This document shows, piece after piece, positions 26,863-35,486 of a stretch of DNA of 64,000 nt. The DNA lies in contig NZ_CANLEA010000021.1 of the NCBI RefSeq assembly GCF_947489565.1, positions 29,320-93,319 on the forward strand. The letters run 5' to 3'. The DNA comes from an uncultured Kordia sp. (GTDB lineage Bacteria > Bacteroidota > Bacteroidia > Flavobacteriales > Flavobacteriaceae). The notes below the pieces were generated by a model. The model was not told the DNA's origin. It was given only the letters and a program-made list of their open reading frames with translations, and did not search any database. How positions within the stretch are numbered: position 1 is the first letter of the stretch; each line of letters opens with the position of its first letter. Both the position numbers and the translations under genes were made by a program.

Positions 26863-29259
26863 CTACTCAAACTTCAAATATTTAATTAAATCAACTTTGG
26901 TAGCATTAAAAGCTTTGATACCTACTACAACAAATACTAATATCAATAATATCACTGGAGCAATAATAAATGGCCACCAAGGCATCTCAATTCTGTACGC
27001 AAAGTTATCCAACCAGTTTTGCATCAAATAGTACGCAATTGGCAATAAAATAATAACCGCAATTCCCGTAATTTTTATAAAACTTTTGACAAGCTGCACG
27101 ATGATTTCTTTGACAGATGCGCCCAATGTTTTCCGAATGGCAACTTCTTTTAAACGCTGCTGAATGGTCAACGTAGCTAAGGCAAATAAGCCAAGAAGTG
27201 CAATGAATATTACTACTAACGTTAGAATGAAAAATAGTGTTTGTTGCTTTTTGTAAATATCATGTGTTTTGTTAAAATATTTATCAAGGTAATAGAATGA
27301 AAACGGATAGCCAGGTTCCAATTCCGTAGTCCAAAAACGTTCAATTTCTGTCAATGCTGCTTCTTTTTTTCCTGGTTTTATTTTAAATTGTACTGTACTC
27401 ATTGCACCTCGAATCCAGCTAAAACCTGTATAATACATAAAGAATGTTGGACGAATTTCTTTGTCTAATCCTTGAATATGATAATCTTTTACTACACCAA
27501 CAACGGAAAACTTCTTTTCATTAATGTCTAATTCTTTGTCTAATGGATCGTTTGCAATTCCCAAACGTTTCGCAGCCGTTTCATTTAAAATAATACTGTT
27601 AATGGTATCGGAAGCAAAATCCTTAGAAAAATAGCGTCCTTTGGCAATTTTTGTATTGATCATTTCTAAATGTCCAAAATCGAGCGGAATGAATTTTATA
27701 TCTACCACAACATCTTTGTACATGACATCTAGAGAAATATCATTGTCATCGCCAGGCACTAAAAACGTAGAAGAAATATCTTCTATATTCGGGTTGTTTT
27801 GAAATACATTTTGAATCAAGTTGTATTGCTTGCTTCTACTCATTTGTGTATCATTAAACTCTACCACCAAGATTTCTTCTCCTGAAAATCCTAAATCTTT
27901 TGAGCTCATATAATCTACTTGCGCGTACACAACCAATCCACCAATAAAGAAGAATCCTGAAATTACAAATTGCAATCCTAGCATTACATTTCGCATCAAA
28001 ATCATACCGCCACTTCTTGAGAAGTTTCCTTTTAGTACACGTACGGTTTTAAAGTTAGATACATACAATGCCGTAATGAATCCGATCACAAAAGCAATTC
28101 CAACAGCTAATAAAATTACTTTGACAATAATAGCGGCACTTCGTAAAGTCAAGTCCTTATTAATAAATACATTAAATACAGGTAAAATTAATTCTACAAT
28201 AATCAACGCCAAGAAAGCAGCAATAAGTCCTTGCACTACGATTTCTGAAACAAACTGCAAATGCAAGCCAAATTTAGAAACACCCAAGGTTTTCTTAACA
28301 CCTACTTCTTTTGCTCGCTGACTTGCAGAAGCTATGGATAAATTAATAAAGTTGATACTTGAAATGATAATCACTAAAATTGACAAACTCAACATAATCA
28401 AGAGTAACGAATAGTTTCCTTTTCCTTCCAACATACCATCATCTCCTTGCCCGTGCAAACGCAAATCAACTAACTTTTCTAACAACGGATACGAACCTTG
28501 CATAGACACATATTCATCGACAGTAATTCCTTGTTCTTCAGCTTCTTTTTTATAATATCGATCTACATAAATATCAAAAATTTTCTTTTCAACCGAAGCC
28601 AAATCCGTTCCAACTGGAATTTTATAAAAAGTATATACTCCGTATCCGCCCCAATTATCGTTTGTACTCACAGGTTTGTGCATCATTGCATTGGGCAAAT
28701 ACACCGAAGGTTTTTCTAATTTATATACACCTGTAACAATACATTCCGTTTTTCCATATTTAATGGTTTTCCCAATAGATTCCTTATCTCCAAACAATTT
28801 TTTTTCAAGATCTGTAGAAAGTACAATTGCTGTTTTGGTCGCCAAAATAGTTTTTGGATCACCTTTGACAATCGTATGCGGGAAAAATTCGAAAAAGTTT
28901 GCATTCGCTTGTCCAATTTTCATTTCATAGACCGATTGATCTTTGTAAGTCAATATTTGACTGTTGTAGGCAGAGTGCACCGAACAATAATCGGTTACTT
29001 CTGGCACCAATTCTTTGATTGTTCTTCCTTCTGGATTAGTTGCGCCATCATATATTTGTCCATCGCCCCATTTGTGCGCTACTTTGTATATCGTATCTTT
29101 TCCTTCATTCCATTGATCGTAACTTTTTTCATTATTATAATATAATAACACAATAATGAGTCCTACCAATCCTAGCGTTAAACCACTAATGTTAATTGTG
29201 GTATTGAGCCAGTTTTTTTTGCTATTTCGAAAAAATAATTTTAGCCAAGTCTTTACCAT
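26863..29259 (-). CDS. MacB/FtsX-type ABC transporter permease
   Basis: A 798-residue permease made of two FtsX/MacB-type halves. Each half has a membrane span, a periplasmic MacB_PCD-like domain and a block of three spans. The halves carry the family motifs ASQRAKEVGVKKTLG (near 310) and TIQQRLKEVAIRKTLGASV (near 700). The N-terminus is cytoplasmic and basic. It is the last gene of the unit and starts 1 base after the end of its paralogue. Such permeases power export or mechanotransmission with an ATPase and an adaptor; the substrate is unknown. Confidence 0.93.
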   Translation of the reverse strand: MVKTWLKLFFRNSKKNWLNTTINISGLTLGLVGLIIVLLYYNNEKSYDQWNEGKDTIYKVAHKWGDGQIYDGATNPEGRTIKELVPEVTDYCSVHSAYNSQILTYKDQSVYEMKIGQANANFFEFFPHTIVKGDPKTILATKTAIVLSTDLEKKLFGDKESIGKTIKYGKTECIVTGVYKLEKPSVYLPNAMMHKPVSTNDNWGGYGVYTFYKIPVGTDLASVEKKIFDIYVDRYYKKEAEEQGITVDEYVSMQGSYPLLEKLVDLRLHGQGDDGMLEGKGNYSLLLIMLSLSILVIIISSINFINLSIASASQRAKEVGVKKTLGVSKFGLHLQFVSEIVVQGLIAAFLALIIVELILPVFNVFINKDLTLRSAAIIVKVILLAVGIAFVIGFITALYVSNFKTVRVLKGNFSRSGGMILMRNVMLGLQFVISGFFFIGGLVVYAQVDYMSSKDLGFSGEEILVVEFNDTQMSRSKQYNLIQNVFQNNPNIEDISSTFLVPGDDNDISLDVMYKDVVVDIKFIPLDFGHLEMINTKIAKGRYFSKDFASDTINSIILNETAAKRLGIANDPLDKELDINEKKFSVVGVVKDYHIQGLDKEIRPTFFMYYTGFSWIRGAMSTVQFKIKPGKKEAALTEIERFWTTELEPGYPFSFYYLDKYFNKTHDIYKKQQTLFFILTLVVIFIALLGLFALATLTIQQRLKEVAIRKTLGASVKEIIVQLVKSFIKITGIAVIILLPIAYYLMQNWLDNFAYRIEMPWWPFIIAPVILLILVFVVVGIKAFNATKVDLIKYLKFE

Positions 29260-29260
29260 G

Positions 29261-31678
29261 TTATTCGAATTTTAAGTATTTGATTAAATCTATTTTTGTG
29301 GCATTCATCGCCTTTACACCTACTACGGTAAATACAAGGAGTACTAATATGATTGGCGTCATAATGTATGGCCAAATAGGCATATTGATACGATATACAA
29401 AGTTCTCTAGCCAGTTTTGCATAAAATAGTACGCAATAGGAATTAGAATAACAGAAGCGATCACTGTAATTTTCAAAAAGCTTTTTATGAGTTGAAAAAT
29501 GATTTCTTTGACCGATGCGCCAAGCGTTTTACGGATGGCAACTTCTTTTAAACGTTGTTGAATGGTTAAGGTTGCCAACGCAAACAATCCGAGTAATGAA
29601 ATGATAATTACGATGCTTGTTAATATAAAGAATAAGGTTTGTTGTTTTTCATACTTTTTATAAGTTCTGGCAAATCGCTTATCGACAAATACAGGATTAA
29701 AAGGGTAGCCTTGTTCTATATTCTCATTCCAATACTCTTCAATAAAGTCTAAGGTTTCTTCTACATTATCTGGTTTTATTTTGAATTGAATTGTCCAGAA
29801 ATTTTGTTTCATCCAATCAAAACTATTCCAATGCATAAACACTGTTGGTGGAATTTTGCCATCTAATCCTGTAATATGATAATCCTTAACCACGCCAACT
29901 ACTTCTAAATTTTTACCGTCATTATTGTCTCCCTGAAAACCTGCGCTCAGTTTTTTTCCAATAGGATCATCGTAAATATGTAAAGCTTTGGCTAAGGTTT
30001 CATTTATTAGTACATTTTTTGTTGTATCGGATGCAATTTCCTCTTTCAATTCTCGCCCTTTTACAAGCTTAATATTCATGACATCTAAGTAATTATAATC
30101 TATTGCATTGGCGTTAGTTTGTACCGAAATGTCTTTATAATTAAAGTTTGTTGAGTTAGAACTTCCGCCTCCTATAATAAAAGAGTTGCTTGTTATGGTT
30201 TCAATATTAGGATGCTTTACCAATTCATTTTTTGCTAGTAAATAGTTTTTGTAACGATCTTTATATTTATTCATAGAAACCATTACAACTTGATCGCCTT
30301 TAAAACCAAGATCTTTTTCTATCATATATTCAACTTGCTTGTTGATAATGATTGATCCCGTAAGGAAAAAACCTGAAATCAAAAATTGAATTCCCAGCAT
30401 AATATTTCTTGCTAGCACACCTTTTTTGCTTCTTGAAATATTCCCTTTTAAAACTTCTACCGATTTGAATTTTGATAGATATAACGCAGGAATAATTCCG
30501 ATAAGTAATGAAATCACTATAGCTAACAATGCTACTTTTATCAATAAATCGATCTCTAAAATGGAGATTTCTTTATCCATAAATTCATTAAAATACGGCA
30601 AAAGAAGTTCCACAAATAATAAAGAAAGTAGAAAGGCTATAAAGCTTTGCAAAACTATTTCTAAAGCATATTGTCTAACTAAAGTTGCTTTAGATAAGCC
30701 AAATGTTTTCTTTACGCCTACTTCTTTGGCTCTTTGCGTTGCAGAAGCTATGGATAGATTTATAAAGTTTACACAAGAAATTATAATTAATAAAACAGAC
30801 AGCGATAACATAATAAGTATCAACTGATAATTTCCGCTGCCTTCTGGTCCAGCATCATCCGAAATTGTTTTTAATCGAATATCCTCTATGGCTTCAAAAA
30901 CAGGAGTTGTTCCATATTTCTCCATAAATTTTTCTGGAGTAATTCCATCTCTTTTCGAAGAAGGCAATACTTCATTTTTATACCAAACTGCCAAGGCTTT
31001 TTCCTCTAAATCTGCCAAATTTGGTTTTTCAACTGTTTTTACAAATAATGTTTTTGAAAAATTTCCCCAACGCACATCTAAGGGTTGCTTTTTATATTGA
31101 ATTACCATTTCGGGCATGAAATAATGCTTTCCTTCAATCTTATAAACCGCAGTAACAGTATATATACTACCTGATACATCGATTGATTTTCCTATCGCAG
31201 ATTCCTTCCCAAAAAAGATCTTTGCTTGCTTCTCAGAAAGTGCTGCATTATTTCGTGTTTGCTTGAATGTCTCTGCATTCCCTTCTACGATTTTAAAAGA
31301 AAAGAATTCAAAGAAATTAGGTTCTCCCTGTAGTATGTCTCTAGTATATAATTCTTTGTCACCGACTTTAACTAAGCTATTCTCATACCAACTATTACTT
31401 AAATAATAGTCTTTAATCTCTGGAATATCTTCTTTGTATTTTGGTCCTTCTACATTGGTACTCGTTGCCCAAACATCTCCGTCAGACATTTTATGAATTA
31501 CTCTAAATATTTCGTTTTTATCGGGATTCGTTTTATTGTAACTCAATTCGTCATTAAAATACAATAACACAATAAGTAAGCCTGCAAAACCAAGTGTTAA
31601 CCCTAAGATATTGACTACTACATTGAGCCAATTCTTTTTGCTGTTTCTAAAAAATATTTTGATCCAAGTTCGTAACAT
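29261..31678 (-). CDS. MacB/FtsX-type ABC transporter permease
   Basis: An 805-residue paralogue of the next gene downstream, with the same two-half layout. It has ATQRAKEVGVKKTFG in the first FtsX block and the TIQQRLKEVAIRKTLGASV motif in the second. Conservation is highest in membrane parts and lowest in the periplasmic domains, which suggests different periplasmic contacts. It lies 35 bases downstream of the ATPase gene. The two permeases may form a heterodimer on one ATPase, or two alternative pumps. Confidence 0.93.
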   Translation of the reverse strand: MLRTWIKIFFRNSKKNWLNVVVNILGLTLGFAGLLIVLLYFNDELSYNKTNPDKNEIFRVIHKMSDGDVWATSTNVEGPKYKEDIPEIKDYYLSNSWYENSLVKVGDKELYTRDILQGEPNFFEFFSFKIVEGNAETFKQTRNNAALSEKQAKIFFGKESAIGKSIDVSGSIYTVTAVYKIEGKHYFMPEMVIQYKKQPLDVRWGNFSKTLFVKTVEKPNLADLEEKALAVWYKNEVLPSSKRDGITPEKFMEKYGTTPVFEAIEDIRLKTISDDAGPEGSGNYQLILIMLSLSVLLIIISCVNFINLSIASATQRAKEVGVKKTFGLSKATLVRQYALEIVLQSFIAFLLSLLFVELLLPYFNEFMDKEISILEIDLLIKVALLAIVISLLIGIIPALYLSKFKSVEVLKGNISRSKKGVLARNIMLGIQFLISGFFLTGSIIINKQVEYMIEKDLGFKGDQVVMVSMNKYKDRYKNYLLAKNELVKHPNIETITSNSFIIGGGSSNSTNFNYKDISVQTNANAIDYNYLDVMNIKLVKGRELKEEIASDTTKNVLINETLAKALHIYDDPIGKKLSAGFQGDNNDGKNLEVVGVVKDYHITGLDGKIPPTVFMHWNSFDWMKQNFWTIQFKIKPDNVEETLDFIEEYWNENIEQGYPFNPVFVDKRFARTYKKYEKQQTLFFILTSIVIIISLLGLFALATLTIQQRLKEVAIRKTLGASVKEIIFQLIKSFLKITVIASVILIPIAYYFMQNWLENFVYRINMPIWPYIMTPIILVLLVFTVVGVKAMNATKIDLIKYLKFE

Positions 31679-31713
31679 AATTTTGTTTTTGATTGATGAA
31701 TGATTGATATATG

Positions 31714-32415
31714 TTACTCAACTAACACGTCTATATCACGTGTATTTGTTTTTTCTGAAATGATTTCTCCATCTTTCATCATCACAATTCTGCTAGAAAA
31801 TTGCGCATCGTATGAAGAGTGTGTTACCATGATGATAGTCGCGCCTGAAGCATGCAATTCTGCTAATAATTCCATTACTTCATTACCATTTTTACTGTCT
31901 AAATTTCCTGTCGGCTCATCGGCTAAGATTAATTTTGGATTGGCAACCAACGCTCTTGCTACGGCTACACGTTGCTGTTGTCCTCCAGATAATTGTAATG
32001 GAAAATGTTTGGCTCTGTGTGCAATTCCGATGCGTTCTAAAATTTCATTGACACGTTTTTTGCGATCGCTTGAAGGTACTTTGTTGTAAATCAATGGTAA
32101 TTCAATGTTTTCATATACTGAAAGTTCATCGATGAGATTGAAATTTTGAAATACAAATCCAATATTCGCTTTGCGTAATAAGGCGCGTTGTTTTTCGGAA
32201 TATTTTGAAACTTCTTCATCTGCAAACTGATAGCTTCCTGAAGTTGGCGCATCTAACAATCCGATGATGTTTAATAAGGTAGATTTTCCACATCCTGAAG
32301 TTCCCATGATCGAAACAAATTCTCCTTCTTTCACGGTTAAATTTAATTTATGAATGGCCGTGGTTTCTACTTCTTCTGTTCTGTAAACTTTCGTTAAATC
32401 TGATAATGTAATCAT
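31714..32415 (-). CDS. MacB-type ABC transporter ATP-binding protein
   Basis: A 233-residue ATPase of the LolD/MacB/FtsE group. Walker A GTSGCGKS is at 38-45, the signature LSGGQQQ at 142-148 and Walker B LILADEP at 162-168, followed by TGNLD. It would energise the two adjacent FtsX-type permeases. A long tandem repeat of TTTGTTGA lies just upstream, between this gene and the adaptor gene, so the operon may be uneven in expression. Confidence 0.95.
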   Translation of the reverse strand: MITLSDLTKVYRTEEVETTAIHKLNLTVKEGEFVSIMGTSGCGKSTLLNIIGLLDAPTSGSYQFADEEVSKYSEKQRALLRKANIGFVFQNFNLIDELSVYENIELPLIYNKVPSSDRKKRVNEILERIGIAHRAKHFPLQLSGGQQQRVAVARALVANPKLILADEPTGNLDSKNGNEVMELLAELHASGATIIMVTHSSYDAQFSSRIVMMKDGEIISEKTNTRDIDVLVE

Positions 32416-32440
32416 TGTTCGTTTATTTGTTTGTTCGTTT

Positions 32441-32503
32441 TTTGTTGATTTGTTGATTTGTTGATTTGTTGATTTGTTGATTTGTTGATTTGTTGATTTG
32501 TTG
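32441..32503. repeat. 8-bp tandem repeat TTTGTTGA, seven copies and a partial
   Basis: Seven perfect copies at 32441-32496 followed by TTTGTTG. The array starts about 25 bases upstream of the ATPase start codon. It is noncoding. Length changes by slippage could alter the spacing of control elements. Confidence 0.92.
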
Positions 32504-32519
32504 TGTGTTAAAAAGTATC

Positions 32520-32645
32520 TTTTTTCATTTAAAATTTAGCATTCAACATTTACAATTTTGATTATTTTTCAAAGCGTCTCTTCGAGTGATTTTCACTAGA
32601 AAATTGTATCGAGAAGTACTTAAATAACTGTTTGGTACTTTAAAC
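32520..32645. repeat. Diverged copy of the dispersed intergenic repeat
   Basis: It contains CATTTAAAATTTAGCATT and, in inverse orientation, TTGTATCGAGAAGTACTT and CGAGTGATTTTC. These are shared with the array at 26426-26860. It fills the gap between the adaptor and ATPase genes. Confidence 0.65.
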
Positions 32646-32707
32646 TAATTTTTATAAAAATAATGTGACAAGCTTTTCTATTAAAATATATACAAATACA
32701 AGCATGA

Positions 32708-33952
32708 TTAATTTAAATTTAATTCTTCCATATCTTTATAATCATCATAACTCGAAGTAATGACACGATCGCCTTCTTTTAAACCTTCTAAAACTTCGTA
32801 ATAAAAAGGATTCTCACGTCCGATGCGTACAGAGCGTTTTACGGCTTTATTGTCTGAATTTAATACAAAAACCCATTTCCCATTGGTGCTTTGGTAAAAT
32901 AATCCTTTTGGAAGTAATAATGCTTTGCTATTGTTTGATAAAAACATTTTACTTTTTAAAGACATTCCTCGACGAATTCCTTTTGAAATTGAATCTGTTT
33001 CAAACTGCAATTCTACTTGAAAACCTCCTTTCACAATCTCAGGATAAATTTTTGAAATACGAATTGGCATTTTTTGATCGTCCACAGTCACGGTTCCACG
33101 TATGCCTTCTTTAAGTTTTGAAATATAGTATTCATCAACTTTTGCGGTTAATTTATAACCATCCAAAACATCAATTTTCCCAACATTATCACCTTGATTG
33201 TAGTTTTGTCCCAACGTCGGATTGAATGACGATAACAAACCATCTTTAGGCGCTTTTACAATAAAGTTTTCTTTGTTTTTACGCAATAACTCCAAACTTT
33301 CTTCCATCTTTCTTACCGAAGCATTGATACGCGACAATTGTACATTACGATCATTTTTTTCGTTAGAAACTTTCGTTTTAATCACTTCGTTACGCTCTTT
33401 TTGAAATTTGTATTCTTGCTCTGATGTTTGATACTTATTGCGTGCAATGATTTCTTTTTTGTACAATCGTTGATCAATTGCATACTGACGTTCTGCATTT
33501 TTATAAGCATTGTCAATACTCAATAACTGTTCGTCCAAATTCAATTGTTGATTTTTGATAGTGACACGAATATTTCTCAAATTATTAATCTGTTCTACAA
33601 TGGCAGTTTCTTGTGTCAAATAATTCAATTCTGCATTCGGATTGTACACACGTAATAACGGCGTTCCTTTTGTCACCGTTTGTCCGCTTTCTACAAATAC
33701 TTCCGAAACCGATCCGCCTTGAATTACATTGATCAATACCGAAGTTTTTGGTTCTACAGTACTATTAAATAATAACACATCTTCAAAGTCACCTTTTGTT
33801 ACTTCCTTAATAGAAATGGTTTCTTTGTCTAAGTTCACTTGCTTTTTACGTGTGGCGCTCATAAAAATAATAGCGGCTAACACAATCGTTGGAATTCCCC
33901 AAAACAGCATACGTTTCGTTTTTTTATTTTTTGGTTGAATTTGCTTGTCCAT
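32708..33952 (-). CDS. HlyD/RND-type periplasmic adaptor of the export system
   Basis: A 414-residue membrane-fusion protein. An N-terminal basic stretch and membrane anchor (about 15-30) are followed by a lipoyl/barrel-sandwich half (GGSVSEVFVESGQTV near 80-95), a long coiled coil (about 115-240), the returning half (IVKAPKDGLLSSFNP) and beta-barrel domains. The start is the ATG at 33952. The 38 extra residues of the longer frame read through a sigma-54 promoter and are not protein. It would link the FtsX-type permeases to an outer-membrane channel, which is not encoded nearby. Confidence 0.92.
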   Translation of the reverse strand: MDKQIQPKNKKTKRMLFWGIPTIVLAAIIFMSATRKKQVNLDKETISIKEVTKGDFEDVLLFNSTVEPKTSVLINVIQGGSVSEVFVESGQTVTKGTPLLRVYNPNAELNYLTQETAIVEQINNLRNIRVTIKNQQLNLDEQLLSIDNAYKNAERQYAIDQRLYKKEIIARNKYQTSEQEYKFQKERNEVIKTKVSNEKNDRNVQLSRINASVRKMEESLELLRKNKENFIVKAPKDGLLSSFNPTLGQNYNQGDNVGKIDVLDGYKLTAKVDEYYISKLKEGIRGTVTVDDQKMPIRISKIYPEIVKGGFQVELQFETDSISKGIRRGMSLKSKMFLSNNSKALLLPKGLFYQSTNGKWVFVLNSDNKAVKRSVRIGRENPFYYEVLEGLKEGDRVITSSYDDYKDMEELNLN

Positions 33953-33980
33953 CGTTTTTTTATTTGTTTGATAGATAGAG

Positions 33981-33996
33981 TGCCATTCTTGTGCCA
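33981..33996 (-). promoter_or_regulatory. Sigma-54 promoter of the export operon
   Basis: On the minus strand the sequence TGGCACAAGAATGGCA has GG and GC 10 bases apart, as in the -24/-12 consensus TGGCAC-N5-TTGCA, with one mismatch in the -12 box. The predicted transcription start is near 33970, 18 bases before the adaptor ATG. The divergent gene encodes a sigma-54 activator. Confidence 0.8.
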
Positions 33997-34059
33997 TGAA
34001 AAAAAAAACATGTAAAAAACTAAAAATCAGATATTTAAAAAATAAAGCGTTTTTGCAAG

Positions 34060-34086
34060 TGTTCATTTTCGAACATTTTTTTGTTC
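34060..34086. promoter_or_regulatory. Three-half-site enhancer-like element for the sigma-54 activator
   Basis: TGTTC, GAACA and TGTTC are spaced by 6 bases each, so that each adjacent pair forms an inverted repeat. The centre is about 90 bases upstream of the -12 box of the sigma-54 promoter and 43 bases before the regulator ATG. This is the position expected for an upstream activating sequence. Binding by the neighbouring regulator is inference. Confidence 0.65.
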
Positions 34087-34115
34087 ATTATCAAACATCT
34101 CACTAACTATGTAGT

Positions 34116-35486
34116 ATGAGAAAAAAGGAAGCTTCCATATTAATTGTTGATGATGATGACGATATTTTATTTTCTGCGCGTATTAGCTTGAAGAAATATT
34201 TTACGGAAATCATTACCACAAACAATCCTAAGAAGATTAACAATTATATTACGTCACAAACGTTTGATGTGGTTTTGTTAGATATGAATTACCGCATTGG
34301 TTTTGAAGATGGGAAAGAAGGATTGTATTGGCTGCAACAAGTCAAGGAAATAAGTCCAGAAACAACCGTAATTCTCATGACTGCTTTTGGAAGCGTGAAT
34401 CTAGCTGTAGAAGCGATTAAGCAAGGTGCAACCGATTTTATTCTGAAACCTTGGAATACCGAAAAACTGTATAGTATTGTCAATGCAGGTGTGGAATTAG
34501 CGCGATCGAAACGAAAAACAACACAATTAGAAACAGTTCAGAAACAACTGGACAAAGATTTTCATCAACAGACAGAACATATCATTGGAAAATCCGCTGC
34601 GATGAAAAAAGCGATCAATTTGGTCCAAAAAGTAGCGCCAACAGATGCAAATGTGTTGATTTTAGGTGAAAACGGAACTGGAAAATATGTGTTTGCCAAA
34701 GAAATTCACTTGCAATCCGAACGTAAAAATCATCCGTTTATACATGTTGATTTAGGTGCTTTGAATGAAAATTTATTTGAAAGTGAATTGTTCGGATATG
34801 CCAAAGGTGCTTTTACCGATGCACAAAAAGATACTTTGGGACGCTTTGAATTGGCCGCTGGCGGAACTATTTTTTTAGATGAAATTGGAAATCTTCCTTT
34901 ACACCTTCAATCCAAATTATTAACGGTAATTCAAAATAGAAAAGTCACTCGTTTGGGAGAAGGAAACGAGCGTACAATTGATGTACGTATTATTTGTGCA
35001 ACCAATGCGCCGATTCATGAAATGGTAAACGAACAAACCTTCCGACAAGATTTACTGTTCAGAATCAATACCATCGAACTGCAATTACCGCCATTGAGAG
35101 AACGTAACGAAGACATTGAAGTATTGGCACATCATTTCTTAAAAAAGTTGAATCAACGCTATCGAAAACAACTTTCTTCAATCTCAAATAGTGCCCTAAT
35201 AGCACTGAAGAATTACAATTGGCCAGGAAATATTCGTGAACTCGAACACATCATAGAACGCGCCGTAATCATTACAGAAAATACCAGTATTGAAGCAGAA
35301 GATTTGCATTTTTCTTCTCGCAAAGTAGCGACAAATACGCCTGTAACACTTAATTTAGAGGAAACGGAAAAAATACTGATTCAACAAGCCATGGATAAAC
35401 ATCATGGAAATATTTCAAAAGCTGCAAAAGATTTAGGATTGACGCGTGCTGCTTTGTACCGACGACTTGAAAAACACCAACTCTAA
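34116..35486 (+). CDS. NtrC-type sigma-54-dependent response regulator
   Basis: A 456-residue regulator with three domains. The receiver (about 5-125) has the acidic pair D12-D13 and phosphoacceptor D56. The AAA+ domain (about 155-385) has Walker A GENGTGKY at 184-191, the sigma-54 contact loop GAFTDA at 231-236 and Walker B FLDE at 253-256. A Fis-type helix-turn-helix ends the protein (NISKAAKDLGLTRAALYRRL). The contact loop has D in place of the usual second G, which I recall as frequent in Bacteroidota. It is cotranscribed with the kinase and divergent from the export operon it probably activates. Confidence 0.95.
   Translation: MRKKEASILIVDDDDDILFSARISLKKYFTEIITTNNPKKINNYITSQTFDVVLLDMNYRIGFEDGKEGLYWLQQVKEISPETTVILMTAFGSVNLAVEAIKQGATDFILKPWNTEKLYSIVNAGVELARSKRKTTQLETVQKQLDKDFHQQTEHIIGKSAAMKKAINLVQKVAPTDANVLILGENGTGKYVFAKEIHLQSERKNHPFIHVDLGALNENLFESELFGYAKGAFTDAQKDTLGRFELAAGGTIFLDEIGNLPLHLQSKLLTVIQNRKVTRLGEGNERTIDVRIICATNAPIHEMVNEQTFRQDLLFRINTIELQLPPLRERNEDIEVLAHHFLKKLNQRYRKQLSSISNSALIALKNYNWPGNIRELEHIIERAVIITENTSIEAEDLHFSSRKVATNTPVTLNLEETEKILIQQAMDKHHGNISKAAKDLGLTRAALYRRLEKHQL

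Noticed and set aside
33953..34066. N-terminal extension of the adaptor protein
   Set aside because: The extension would translate the sigma-54 promoter; the Met at 33952 gives the normal adaptor start.
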